Shown here: one piece after another, positions 1-10,101 of the stretch | Position numbering within the stretch: the stretch's first letter is position 1 | How the letters are laid out: each line of letters opens with the position of its first letter | NCBI GenBank assembly: GCA_030512335.1 | Contig: JAULSU010000007.1 | Span: forward strand, 3,472,001 to 3,536,000 | Length of the DNA: 64,000 nt | Reading direction: 5' to 3' | From: Immersiella caudata | Lineage: Eukaryota > Ascomycota > Sordariomycetes > Sordariales > Lasiosphaeriaceae | Translations under genes and position numbers: made by a program | Notes under the pieces: generated by a model | What the model was told of the DNA's origin: nothing | The model's database searches: none | What the model saw: only the letters and a program-made list of their open reading frames with translations

Positions 1-1380
1 CCACATGTCGTCCTGTAGCCCCGCGCCGCAGGTGCTCCCGACGGACGGGTTCCAGGCGATGAAGTTGGCAAGCGAAAATCGCCCAAAGATGAGCACCATG
101 TCGTCGCACGTTAGGCCGCCGTCGTTGTAGTACCAGGCGACGCAGGTGCCCGTCGTGTCGGACGGCACGGGAGACGGCTGGGCCGTGGCGGTCGGGATGG
201 GGAGGAGGTAGGCATCATCACCGTCGTAGGCGCCGGCGCAGTAGTAGCTGCCTTCCTCGAGGGGCTGGTCAGTGCACGTGCTGCCGAGGACGGGGTTCCA
301 GACTAGAAATTGAGCCTCGTTGATCTCGACGTGGGCAGTCAAGACGTCGGCGCACGTCTCGTTGGCGTGGGCCAGGTAGTAGGCCACACAGTTGGTGGGC
401 AGCGGGCCGTGGGTAGGGGTGGGGGTGAAGACGGGATCCAAGGATGGGAGCGACGTCGAGGTGCCTGGGACGAGGGGCGGGAGGGTGATGTTGGCCGTAA
501 CCGTGGGTATCACCTCGACGATGCCTGTTGTCTGCGGCTGGATGCCTACGCACACCCAGTAGTTGACGTAGAGGCCCGAGCAGTCGGTCTGCACAGCCGG
601 ATTCCAGGCGATGAAGTCTGCGAGGCTCATCCACCCCCCGTACTGGAAGAGGATGCTGTCGCAGTCGTCACGGTCTTGCACGAGATGCCAGTTGTTGCAG
701 TACGCTGGCTGCCCGGCCTGGGTTTGTGTGGGCGGCCAGGTCGAGTTGTCGATGGTCGGCGTGGAGATCATCCAGCTAGTGACGGGATGCTCGATGGAGT
801 AAGTGGAATTGTAGAAGGAGGTGGTTGACGACGACGCCGACTCGCCAGGGCTGCTAGAGCTAGGAGTTGGTGTGGGCGTGACCGAGCCGGACACTGTCGA
901 ACCCAGCCGGACGCAGTAGGCGTAACCCAGCCAGAAGTTGTTGGCGCAGTCGGTGGACACATCGGGATTGTACTCGAGGAACTGGGCCCTCGTGATGCCG
1001 TAGAGGCTGGCGATGGTGTCGCAATTCTGTCCTGTCTCGACAAGATGCCATGCGTTGCAACTAGGAGGCGTCCCTGGGAACGTGGGACCGGGAGGCGTGC
1101 TCGGAACGACACCAACGCAGTAGGCATACCCGCCCCAAAAGTTGGTGATGCAGTCGGCCGAAACTGCCGTGTTCCAGCCGAGAAACTGAGCGTGTGTGAT
1201 GCCGTACTGCGCTTCAATGACGTCGCAGCCATCACCGGTCGAAACGACATGCCACTTGTTGCAGTTGGCGTCGGTTCCGGCATGCGTGGGCGCTGGGGGC
1301 GTGGTGATTTGGGCTACGGCTGTGTTGGCCGTGCCGACGACGAGGGCAAAGCCAAAGGAAAAGAGCGTGGTGGCGAGCAT
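1..1380 (-). CDS. LysM-domain secreted chitin-binding protein (3' end cut by window edge)
   Basis: One open frame runs from the ATG at 1380 to the left window edge: 460 codons with no stop, so the C-terminus is missing. No other ATG lies in frame between 1380 and the upstream stop, which decides the start. Residues 1-23 form a hydrophobic signal peptide ending near AVAQ. At least five LysM-like units follow. Each starts with a Cys and a W/Y-[HY]-L/V core (CNKWHVV, CNAWHLV, CNNWHLV, CVAYYLA, CVAWYYN), and most contain F[LI]xWNP near their end. Ser/Thr/Pro-rich linkers separate them. Fungal LysM proteins of this type bind chitin oligomers outside the cell and can hide hyphae from host chitin receptors. 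Neighbours are a metalloprotease (divergent) and a chitinase, so a chitin-related role is the best inference. A catalytic domain downstream of the edge cannot be excluded. Confidence 0.9.
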   Translation of the reverse strand, partial: MLATTLFSFGFALVVGTANTAVAQITTPPAPTHAGTDANCNKWHVVSTGDGCDVIEAQYGITHAQFLGWNTAVSADCITNFWGGYAYCVGVVPSTPPGPTFPGTPPSCNAWHLVETGQNCDTIASLYGITRAQFLEYNPDVSTDCANNFWLGYAYCVRLGSTVSGSVTPTPTPSSSSPGESASSSTTSFYNSTYSIEHPVTSWMISTPTIDNSTWPPTQTQAGQPAYCNNWHLVQDRDDCDSILFQYGGWMSLADFIAWNPAVQTDCSGLYVNYWVCVGIQPQTTGIVEVIPTVTANITLPPLVPGTSTSLPSLDPVFTPTPTHGPLPTNCVAYYLAHANETCADVLTAHVEINEAQFLVWNPVLGSTCTDQPLEEGSYYCAGAYDGDDAYLLPIPTATAQPSPVPSDTTGTCVAWYYNDGGLTCDDMVLIFGRFSLANFIAWNPSVGSTCGAGLQDDMW

Positions 1381-2119
1381 GATGGTGATTGCAACCGCCG
1401 AGAAGAAACGAACGACGACGACGACGACTTCTGGTCGAGGCAGGCACGCAACTTCTCCCGTCAGGACATGAAGAGGGGAGGGCTTGAATTACACGGCCCT
1501 CACGACGAAGAGCCGTCGATCGGCCGTATCCCACGCCGAACCCGTACTGCCGAACCCCCCTGCCCATCGTGTGGTGTTTTTGCAGGAGCGACGGTCAGTC
1601 ATCAATATTACCACCGTCGTAGTGACACACAGTGTGTTGTTGCACTGTCAACGCTAAGGCACCGCGTGCCAAAAAGTGTATTTACGAGCTGCCTGGATTG
1701 ATTGGCTGACACCCACGTGGGTACCTAAGCATGGAGAGGATAGTGCCGCTGCAGGGGGCACAACCTAAACTTGGGTGTTGGTCATCACCAGCCATGTCTA
1801 GCTTTAATTACCTACTAACCAGGTAACTGAGGTAGAGAGGTAACAAATGTGGAGAGTGAGGCTAACGTCAGCGTTTGTGTCACAGCTGAGTCTGAGGGTG
1901 TCACATTTAATTTGTCCTTGGCATCACCCGAGCCGATGCCGCTCGGTGGAGGGGGGTTCACTCGAGCAGGTGGTACCTGGGTACTTCGGTTCACTCCCCT
2001 CGCCTTGCCTCTTATCCCCGCGCTGGCCTCGTTCGCAGTTCGCAACCTTTGACGGCTGCACACCAGGCACCGCCGTCACTTGTTTCAATCCACCACCACG
2101 CTCGTTTGCACCGGCCAAG
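1381..2119. other. Intergenic, shared divergent promoter region
   Basis: This stretch lies between the divergent starts of the LysM gene and the metalloprotease. Open frames here, including an in-frame upstream extension of the protease from 1847, lack a signal peptide and look like leader sequence. I see no RNA gene or repeat. Confidence 0.5.
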
Positions 2120-3307
2120 ATGCGCCTTGGCCTCACCTTCGTTTCTTTCGTCCTGCTGCAGGGCATGGGCGCTCGCGCGGGCAGCGCACTCTGGGAAACA
2201 GGCGCCCCCCGAATCCAGCCGCCGCACCCCGTCGAGCGGATCGAGGTTGATGCTGCCGGCTACGCCGTCAATGACCACGCCGTCGCCAACCTCAAAAAAC
2301 GTTACGTGAGCATTAGGCCTTTGACCGGCGTCGGGCTCACCACCACCCCTTGGCCCAATAAAATCATCAGGTACTGCTTCCGAACGTCCGCCGCGAAAGA
2401 GAACCTGGAAGACTACGTCCGCCAAGCGATCGACCTCTGGCATGCCGCTGGCCTCGACAGCACCTACCAATGGGTAGAGGCGTCCCCGCCCAACTTTGCT
2501 TGCGATAGCAACCCGGACATCGGCAACATCCTGAAAATCATCGACACAGGAGCCAATGGCGGTCTGAGCTGCAGCGTCGGCAAGACCTTGAGCCCCGAGT
2601 TACACATCAACACCAGGAATGACATTGGGAAGCTCGACGCCGTCATCAACATCGCCCACGAGATGGGCCACGCCTGGGGGCTCCACCACGAACACCAGAG
2701 CCCTCATTTTTGGCGCCAGGCATTCGGCGGCCTTGTCCCTGACGACGGTCGTGGGTTTGGACAATATTGGGACTGCACCGCCCTCAATGACTACGCCTCA
2801 CAAGAGCGGTCAGTACGGCGCGAATTCGACCGCCAAGGTCTCACAGGGCCGGCGCTTGACCAGGCAGTGAGAAACCGGATGGATGATCTGTGCACCAGCC
2901 AAGCTGCCGCCGCGCATGACGATTTCTCGGCCAAGGAATGGCTCCCTGTCGCCAACGCCGGCTACGACTACCAGATCACCGGCCCTGCCGCCTACAACTT
3001 CTACGATAAGGAGTCCATCATGCTTTATGCCAGCGGCGGCGGCGGCCGCGACAGAGGGGGGACGGGCCCTCCAGGCAACGGCCAACCGCTGTGGCAGAAT
3101 GACAGGCGCGAACAGGTGCTATTGGATGCGGACGGCGATCGGTTCGGCTTCCATGCCATGCCTTCGGTCAGCGACGTCGTGGGAATCAAGAGGCTGTACA
3201 ATGATGGTAATGCTCCGATCCGAGCGGCCGTGCTCCCGAACAGTGGTCGTTCGCGGCTCAGAAACATGTTTATGAGGAGAGTCCAGAGGAACGCTGGCTG
3301 TATCTGA
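2120..3307 (+). CDS. Secreted astacin-like (M12A-type) zinc metalloprotease
   Basis: A single exon encodes 395 residues. The ATG at 2120 was chosen over an in-frame codon at 1847 because it opens a clear signal peptide (MRLGLTFVSF to about residue 20). Residues 180-191 read HEMGHAWGLHHE, an exact HExxHxxGxxHE zinc site with His180, His184 and His190 as ligands and Glu181 as the catalytic base. A later SIMLY motif matches the SxMxY Met-turn that places a metzincin in the astacin group. The region before the zinc site (residues 60-180) has the usual length of an astacin N-lobe, and about 30 residues before it may be a short propeptide. The enzyme probably cleaves extracellular proteins. The substrate is unknown. 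It lies between a LysM protein and a chitinase, so cell-wall or host chitin-defence proteins are plausible but unproven targets. Confidence 0.85.
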   Translation: MRLGLTFVSFVLLQGMGARAGSALWETGAPRIQPPHPVERIEVDAAGYAVNDHAVANLKKRYVSIRPLTGVGLTTTPWPNKIIRYCFRTSAAKENLEDYVRQAIDLWHAAGLDSTYQWVEASPPNFACDSNPDIGNILKIIDTGANGGLSCSVGKTLSPELHINTRNDIGKLDAVINIAHEMGHAWGLHHEHQSPHFWRQAFGGLVPDDGRGFGQYWDCTALNDYASQERSVRREFDRQGLTGPALDQAVRNRMDDLCTSQAAAAHDDFSAKEWLPVANAGYDYQITGPAAYNFYDKESIMLYASGGGGRDRGGTGPPGNGQPLWQNDRREQVLLDADGDRFGFHAMPSVSDVVGIKRLYNDGNAPIRAAVLPNSGRSRLRNMFMRRVQRNAGCI

Positions 3308-3773
3308 ATCATGCGGGAGGAACAGCGAGCAGTGTTGACAGATTGCCTGAAATGGGTGCGTTGCACATGTAGATCGTCGTGTTACCAATGATGCCTTGCA
3401 ATTCATTCCTTGCAGTTGCGCTCTACCATTTGACCCAATTCAACTTGCTGACCGTGACTTGCGCCAAACCTGAACACCGAGTGCCTTTCGTGTTGGCGTG
3501 AGAAGTGTGGAGCCAAGGCCCGCCTCTTTGAGCATGGCATTTCGTCTTTTCCAACCACCCCCTCCACGCCAGCCCTTCTTTCTTTCCAACACCAAACCAA
3601 CCACAATTCCTGCGCCCCTCCGACAGAGGATCAAGTCACCAAAGCCCGCAGGACATTTCCATTCGACATCCACATATCCTGAAGGTACTATTGAAGTTAG
3701 GTAGATAGCATTGAAGTTCGTTGCTGACTAAACAAAAATACCTAGCGAGTTCCCCCACAATACCCCATCAACG
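3308..3773. other. Intergenic between convergent genes
   Basis: Convergent 3' ends of the metalloprotease and the chitinase. Only short frames without coding character are visible, and I see no repeat or RNA gene. Confidence 0.5.
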
Positions 3774-5400
3774 TTACAGCTCCGAGTGGATCACATGCCC
3801 CCCCAAGTTGCACTTCAGCGGGGTATACGGGTACACACCGGCCTTCTTGCGATTGAGGTTTCCACCCAGGGCATTCACCAACGTCCCATCATCCAAGTCA
3901 ATCGCCCACACCATGGTTCCCCCGAGACATCGACGATTGGCATAGTCCTGCTTCATCTTGAGCGTTGACGCATCATCCCAGCTAACCCACTGATCGCCTC
4001 CCCACGTCACCACCTGCACCGCATCCTCAGCATACAGCGTCTGCTGCCCGCCATTCCTGATAATCTCGTTAATCTCAAGCGCCGCCAGCACGCCCTCCGT
4101 GCCCGTGCACCTCCCCGGCGCAGCACCCGTGGCGTTGATAAACGGACAGCCAGGCCGCATGCAATTCGGATCCGCCATCTTGAAGCTACGCCCGTAGAAC
4201 CCCAGCCCGAGATTGACGCGCTCCGGATTGACGTTGTTGCGCCACAGCAGCTCAAGACCGTGCTGGATCTCGGTGAGGTTCGTGTGCGCGTAGGCGTACG
4301 AGCCGATGGCGCGCACGCTGCTGTCCCAGGTGCCGTGGATATCGTAGGTCATGACGTTGAACCAGTCAAGGGATGGCTCGATGGCTTTGAGGTTGAAACC
4401 GCGGAGATACCAGTAGCTAGCGGGAATAGCCATGCTAATGCCGTACTTACGGCCGGTGGCGTTGAGTCGGGCGCGCAGACGACGGAGCATGCGCGGGTAG
4501 TTGTCGAAGTCGGCGGGGATGCCGCCGCGGTCGTCGGCGACGGGGTATTCCCAGTCGAGATCGACGCCGTCGAAATCGTACTGCAGCATGAACTTGACGA
4601 GGGATTCGAAAAAGGCGTCTTGGTTGGCGTCGGATGCGGCCATGTCGGAGAAGGCGGTGCGGAAGGGGCCGGGATCGTTGTGCGACCACCCGCCGATTGC
4701 GATCCAAACTTGGAGTCCGGGTTGCTTCGCCTTGAGGGCGGTCACTTGGGAGTAGAGCGGTGTCATTTCTGGGCTCATAGAGATGATGTTGAAGGTTTGC
4801 GGGTGGATCATGGCGAAGGCGAAGTTGAGGTGCGTGTAGTATCCCAGAGGGATGTCGTCGGGCTTCATGACGCCGCAGGGACGGCCGAGATGCCAACCTT
4901 CCCAGTAGCCTACTGTCTGTCTTTTTTGTTAACAGTCCGATGGAGGGAAATTGAGAGAAGGGAGAACACACCCTCTTGTCCGATGTCCCCTGCGAGATGG
5001 GACACTCTGGGCTTGGGGCTAACTGGCCCTCGCAAAAGTGGGCGGTTGTGCCGCAGAAGCCAAATTTGGAGCAGCACACGTTGAGAGGGCACTTGGAAGA
5101 CTGCGACCACTGCGCTCCCCAGCCGGGGTCGCAGTCGCTCTTCCAGTTGCACTGTGAGGTGCACTTGCCGGGGCCGCAGTGATCGGGGCCGCCGCCGCAG
5201 ACTCCGGTGCCCGTGACCGGATCAAGAGGCCCGCAACAACCGAGTTGACAGGGCTTGGTGGCCGAGCAGATGTAGTCGGGTTCTTCCTCTGGGGCCCGGA
5301 CGTGGATGCCGCCCGCAGCTTTGTCGAAGCCGATGGCCTGGACGGCGACGGTGGCAAGGTGGAGGGCCACCAGTGCTGCCCGCGTGGGCTTGGTGAACAT
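3774..5400 (-). CDS. GH18 chitinase with hevein-type chitin-binding domains
   Basis: Two exons, 4972-5400 and 3774-4916, encode 523 residues. The 55-nt intron (4917-4971) starts GTGTGT, ends GACAG, and leaves both exons in phase 0. The start at 5400 opens a signal peptide (MFTKPTRAALVALHLATVAV). Residues 45-130 hold a Cys-rich hevein/ChtBD1 region with a CCSKFGFCG core and a preceding related unit (GCCGPLD, CGGGPDHCG). The GH18 domain begins directly after the intron at TVGYWEGWH. It carries the active-site signature DGVDLDWEYP, where Glu266 is the acid/base with Asp262 and Asp264. The enzyme hydrolyses chitin outside the cell. The architecture matches fungal family 18 chitinases that are often encoded beside LysM proteins, as here. 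It is shorter than full killer-toxin-like subgroup C enzymes and has no LysM of its own. Confidence 0.93.
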
Positions 5401-6412
5401 GATGAAAAAACAAACGAAGGAATGCCTGGCTGATTCTGTGAAAACGAGAGACTTGGAGGAATGAACGAGAGGCTGGAGGCGGCCCGGACTGCGCAACTGG
5501 AGAAAGGGAGCTCATCAACCAACTGGTTTCCTGCAAATGGTATACAGACATACAAACATGAACTTCCAGTTGCCGGTGTGGAAAAAGGGGTTCGGGCGGA
5601 GACCCTTGAATGACAAACACCCTTGACATAACAGAAATAACAGCCGCCTACACCACCTTACCCCACGGTAGGACCAAGGCAGCAACAATGAAAAACTTGC
5701 ATCTAGACTGTCAGCGTCACAGCAGACCGTAATAGCAATGGCAACCATAAGACTGAGTCATCTAGCGGATCCGGCAGTTGCCAAGGTGCCACAAAAGGTC
5801 GATAGACACCACCTTCGATAACAAGGCGAGGCACAGCGTCTAACTACGCAATGAAATTTAATCTTGGTAAGCGATACTACAACCTTATGGGTCAATATTT
5901 AGTAATTGAGAGGCTTGCTCCGATGCCCGATATTCGCCGTCAGGGTTGCATTACCCCTGACCCGACACCCCGGTTGTGACCTAGTGTCCGCTTTCCACAC
6001 TCTTACCTGCACGTAAGTAGGGGCTCGTAAACCTAGCCCGTCAGCACTATATTCGTCCCACCTCATGTCATCTACCGAACCGCACCGCATGCTTGGCATT
6101 TGGGAACAACAAGAACGCGCACTGTGGCAGCGTTCCATTTCGCGTAGTGCTTAGCTGAGGTGTCACTGCAGGGGCGGATGTCAATTTCGACGACACCCAC
6201 ATTGACACCATCCGGGAAGAAGCCGCCTGGACGAGTCGAGGTACTCAAAACGAGGCTCGTGATGGCCCAGTTCAAGTTGTCTTTGGCCGCCTCCCCGGTT
6301 CTTTGACGAAGCACCAGCGTCGGTGCTGCCCCTCGTTTCCTGTCGCTCCTTCTGTCCCAACACCAATCGAACTTTTTTTCTCAACTCTAGCCAGTCGTTC
6401 CTGCCTTCCAAC
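5401..6412. other. Intergenic, divergent promoter region
   Basis: About 1 kb lies between the divergent chitinase and SGNH hydrolase starts. The part from about 5640 to 6080 is more AT-rich than the genes. No convincing coding frame, tRNA or repeat was seen. Confidence 0.5.
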
Positions 6413-8488
6413 ATGTTGCCAGCAGCGGCAGCATGGCTTCTGTGGGCCACGCTGTGGGTAGCGCCCCAGTGTGCGGCATACGCCATTCCCGGCCCAAACG
6501 CAAACAACTCGCTCGCCGCACGACAGTCAGATGCTCTCTCCTCCGTGTCGCTGGATTTTGTCCAACGCTGGGCGGCCATTGGTGACTCCTTCACGGCGGG
6601 AATTGGCTCGGGCGCGAGATTGAGCAACCTGCCATTGACAGGATCCAGCACATGTTCGCGCCACGTCCACACATGGCCCAATCTCGTCAACCTCTACATC
6701 GGCTCGACCAGCAAGAGCTTCCAGTACACGGCATGCAGCGGTGCGCGGACTGAGGGCGTGTTCCAGCAGGCCAATGCTCTCCCGAGTAGCCTGGACGTCG
6801 TCATGCTCACAGCCGGCGGCAACGACTTGTGTCTTGCTGCCATGATCCGCCGCTGCGTCATCCTGCCCTACGACGGCGAGGCCGCTTGCACCGCGGTGAT
6901 CAACAAGGCGCAGCAAAACATTGACACCATCCTCAAGCCTAATATCCGTGAGATCCTGGACGCCCTCAAGCCCAAGATGCGCAGCGACCGCAAGGGCATC
7001 GTCGTCTACAGCTCGTACGCGCCCTTCTTCAACACCCAAAATGAAGACTGCGCCACCAAGCACCAATGGGCGCAGCGCCAGTGGGAGCTGTGGAAGTACT
7101 GGCAGTTCCTGCGGAACCCACTGCCCCTAACTATCGCGCGCCGCCAGCGCCTCAACACGCTAGTGCACAACATCAACAGGGCCATCAAGGAGGTGGTCGA
7201 CGAGTACCAGAGGGACCCCAACCGATCCTACGACATCGCCTTTTCCGACTGGAGCGAGTGGCCCGCGGACGTGGGCGGCCAGTTCTGTGACCCGCGCAGC
7301 TCGGGCCGCTACCCGGACGCCAACCAGCCCGATTTGCTCTTCTTCAAGCCTGACACCACCATGGGGCTGCGCTTCTCTCAGGACCGCAACTTCGAGCGCC
7401 GAGATTTGGTGGCGGCAAAAGCCAACCTCACTTCCGGCGACCAGCCGTTCTCGGACGAAGACTGGCAAGAGACCGACCCCGTCGAGGCTGAGGCCGAAGC
7501 CCTCCGCGAAATCTACCGGTCCAGCATGCACCTTTCGCCCGATCCCCGCGCCGAAGTCCTGCACCGTCTCGACGCCCGCGCCCCTGCGCCAGCCGGGTGC
7601 CCCGGGGACGAGGGCATCTCTCCCCCCAATCTGGGCTTCGGTTTGCTCGACTTCATCGGCCGCATCTTCCATCCTAATGAGTTGGGTCACGAGGCCATTG
7701 CCGCCTTTGCCCTGCAGACCCTCGCCGAGGCCAAGGCACGTCAGGACGGTGGGAGCGGCGACGTCTGCAGTTACCGGCCGGACGAGTTCCGGTGCTGGCG
7801 CATGGAGAGCCGACGGGCTTTCGTGCGCTGGGAGACGATTGACAAGCTCTATCAGACCGCATGCAGCGACATTGGCCGCTCGGCTCCCAGCGGTGAGGCC
7901 AACTGGCGCCGCACCGTCACGTACAATGAAAACATGCCCGAGGAGATCGAGTTCGTCGTCCACCTAAGCGGTGGCGCGCACCAGTTCAACGAGGGCGAGT
8001 GCAGGGAAGCTATGGAACGCATCGCCAACAGCTGCGACGGCGCCGACTCGTCAAACCCCCTCAACGTCAAGTACGGCGGGCGCTACAAGACCGGCAACTA
8101 CGCCTACGAGATCAACCCGCAGTTTTCCGACCGGCAGCACCTGACCGGCGTGTCCGGGCACTGCCGGGGACATTGGAGGGTGCTCTTCTCCGACTACCAT
8201 ATCCAGGGCAAGGGTTGGCTCGGCGACGACAACGGCGAGGCTCTCCGGAAGGCAGCAAAGTCGTGCGTCGGCGGCGGGCTGACAGCATGGGAATTCAGAT
8301 ACCTTGATTTCCCAGACGACAATGACGGCTGGGAGTGGACTGCATTTTTCAGAACCCCCATCTGGACTAATGCGCGGTGCTTTGATAACCTCAAGGTCCA
8401 GAGGAATGCAGGAGGGTTAACGCACCACTGGAGAGGCTCGCCGGCGGACGAGAGAGATGCCCCGATGGGATGTGCCGGAACGGGCTGA
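6413..8488 (+). CDS. Secreted SGNH/GDSL-type hydrolase with long C-terminal Cys domain
   Basis: A single exon encodes 691 residues. The ATG at 6413 begins a signal peptide (MLPAAAAWLLWATLWVAPQC), so an upstream in-frame codon at 6323 was rejected. Block I is AAIGDSFTAG with nucleophile Ser59. Block III is AGGND (residues 134-138). Block V is FHPNELGHEA with catalytic His420. These define an SGNH esterase/lipase of the SEST-like type. Residues 440-691 form a separate Cys-containing domain with no motif I can name firmly. Its pattern (GGAHQFNEGEC, a later YGGRYKTGNY) recalls the C-terminal tails of some fungal secreted hydrolases. The substrate is unknown: lipids, acetylated polysaccharide or other esters are all possible. 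It is transcribed divergently from the chitinase, so co-regulation is possible. Confidence 0.85.
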   Translation: MLPAAAAWLLWATLWVAPQCAAYAIPGPNANNSLAARQSDALSSVSLDFVQRWAAIGDSFTAGIGSGARLSNLPLTGSSTCSRHVHTWPNLVNLYIGSTSKSFQYTACSGARTEGVFQQANALPSSLDVVMLTAGGNDLCLAAMIRRCVILPYDGEAACTAVINKAQQNIDTILKPNIREILDALKPKMRSDRKGIVVYSSYAPFFNTQNEDCATKHQWAQRQWELWKYWQFLRNPLPLTIARRQRLNTLVHNINRAIKEVVDEYQRDPNRSYDIAFSDWSEWPADVGGQFCDPRSSGRYPDANQPDLLFFKPDTTMGLRFSQDRNFERRDLVAAKANLTSGDQPFSDEDWQETDPVEAEAEALREIYRSSMHLSPDPRAEVLHRLDARAPAPAGCPGDEGISPPNLGFGLLDFIGRIFHPNELGHEAIAAFALQTLAEAKARQDGGSGDVCSYRPDEFRCWRMESRRAFVRWETIDKLYQTACSDIGRSAPSGEANWRRTVTYNENMPEEIEFVVHLSGGAHQFNEGECREAMERIANSCDGADSSNPLNVKYGGRYKTGNYAYEINPQFSDRQHLTGVSGHCRGHWRVLFSDYHIQGKGWLGDDNGEALRKAAKSCVGGGLTAWEFRYLDFPDDNDGWEWTAFFRTPIWTNARCFDNLKVQRNAGGLTHHWRGSPADERDAPMGCAGTG

Positions 8489-9157
8489 GGAAGTCACTCT
8501 GTTGAGAGTTTTTTGTATCGAGTCATTTCATTGGGTATGTTAGGTAGTCACCAACAATATCTGTCAGTTTCGAGGCCCGAATTCGCCAACAGAACAATGC
8601 CTTCCTGCACCTCAGATCTTGCACGGGGTATCGCTTTGAACGGCATCTCCATCGCAGCTCCATCAGGTCTTGTGCTCCTTCAACTGACTCTCTAATACGG
8701 GATATCCTTTGGTAACCCCTGACGAATCTCAACAAAGTGGTCGGGTAATCACCGAGCCAACTAAGTCCTAAATCCTCAAACTTCGCCACATTCACTCTTC
8801 ATGAACGTCTCATTGGATAGCGGGGCGGTTATCTTGATAGTTGAATTCCAAATGAGCGGCGATGCCCTTCAGCGGCATGATAGCTATGATATCTATTACG
8901 TGGATTCTCCAGCCAGTATCCCGTTCCCTGAACGGCATGATTCAACATGGGTATCTTCCTCCGTCCGATCCTCAGTCCCCTCCAGTGTATGATCGCTAAA
9001 CCAAAGTCAAAAGCCACTCGCACGCTATAGCCAAGCCAATGTTGTCAATCAGAAGCCGAATGTGCTATCCCAACAGTGAAACACGACAACACGAGCGATG
9101 CATCGAAAAAGAACAATATTGTACAACGAAGCGAATAAAACCCAAAGGGGCCAATCC
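8489..9157. other. Intergenic
   Basis: This is the 3' flank of the SGNH gene. Short frames on both strands lack ATG context or family signal. Nothing else was seen. Confidence 0.4.
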
Positions 9158-9376
9158 TCAATCATAAACGGGCAAAATGCTGAAACGATCGCGAGTCGGA
9201 TATCTCCATCCAGAGGGATAGCGACGATACGTGTGCGAGCTGTGATATCGATATCGTCGGTGGTAGTGTCTTCGGCGACAGGCGCTGCAGCAGTCTGCGC
9301 GATCTCGGTGTCGTCTGCGCGTGTAGACTGGGACGTAGCGGTGGCATGTGTAGCAGTATCCATACTGGTACGACAT
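9158..9376 (-). CDS. Small Tyr/Arg-rich protein with two CxxC pairs (candidate)
   Basis: The frame encodes 72 residues from an ATG in a good fungal context (CCAACATGTC). The leader is pyrimidine- and CA-rich, as in many fungal 5' UTRs. The protein has 13 Tyr and 17 Arg. It carries CYTC at residues 8-11 and CSAC at 30-33, with an extra Cys29. Two CxxC pairs about 18 residues apart could form a small zinc ribbon, but no family was recognised and there is no signal peptide or membrane segment. An overlapping 169-codon frame on the same strand is low-complexity Thr/Ala sequence and looks like a shadow of this one. Expression evidence would be needed to call it a gene with certainty. Confidence 0.4.
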   Translation of the reverse strand: MSYQYGYCYTCHRYVPVYTRRRHRDRADCCSACRRRHYHRRYRYHSSHTYRRYPSGWRYPTRDRFSILPVYD

Positions 9377-10101
9377 GTTGGCTGTAGCGCTGGGGTGTCG
9401 GTCGCAGGTAAAGAGTGGTGTTTGGGTGGTGCCGCCGTGTGGCGGTGTGCCGCTTGAAAAGACCGTGGACTGTGTCGCAAAAACTGGCGTTGACTGAAAA
9501 GGAATGTAGTTGTTTGGTGATGTTCAAAATGATTGTGTTGGTCCCGGTGTGAGTGCAAATGACAGAATGGAATGCGGGACTGGAAACGAATGAATAGAGG
9601 GGAACTGAATTCAGTTTATATTTTGTGTGAAGATCTAAACATTGTGGCTTGTAGAGTCATTCGAGACAACCGGCCGACGTGGTTACCCGCAGCAGACCAC
9701 CAGGTTGGATTTTCTTGACCGAAATCCTTTGGCGGTGGGTGTCGTGTGTTGCTGTCTCCTGAAACTGGATGCCTGCAAACTGGTACAAAGCCCCGCAAGG
9801 ACTGGCAGCCGACAGCTGGTGGGTGTGGTACGGGGTCACGTTGGCCAACCATCAGCCGACAAAACGCGGCCGAATGGGTGCGTCACCCGCGGTACGCCTC
9901 AGCTGCCAATCATGCGGAGAAATGCCACACTTCCCCGACGAAACGCCCATTCTCGTCGCTGAATGCCCCAGAGTCAAAATCCCGAGTGGCCGCGCTGCGG
10001 ATGGTGCCGCGGTTGCGATGCAAAGATCTCGGAAGTTCACCTGCATATTACCCCTGCATGGAGGGAACCGCGGCAAGTCTTCCGACGACGTCGCTGGTCG
10101 C
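9377..10101. other. Intergenic
   Basis: The stretch spans the upstream region of the small gene and the 3' flank of the MFS gene. Several overlapping frames exist on both strands, but none shows motifs or consistent coding character. Confidence 0.4.

Noticed and set aside
768..1283. 171-codon minus-strand frame inside the LysM gene
   Set aside because: It is out of frame with the LysM protein, low-complexity Ser/Pro/Thr, and has no motif. The true frame runs to the window edge.
9049..9558. 169-codon frame overlapping the small CxxC gene
   Set aside because: Low-complexity Thr/Ala/Asp content is what the Tyr/Arg-rich frame would give when shifted; its ATG has poorer context.
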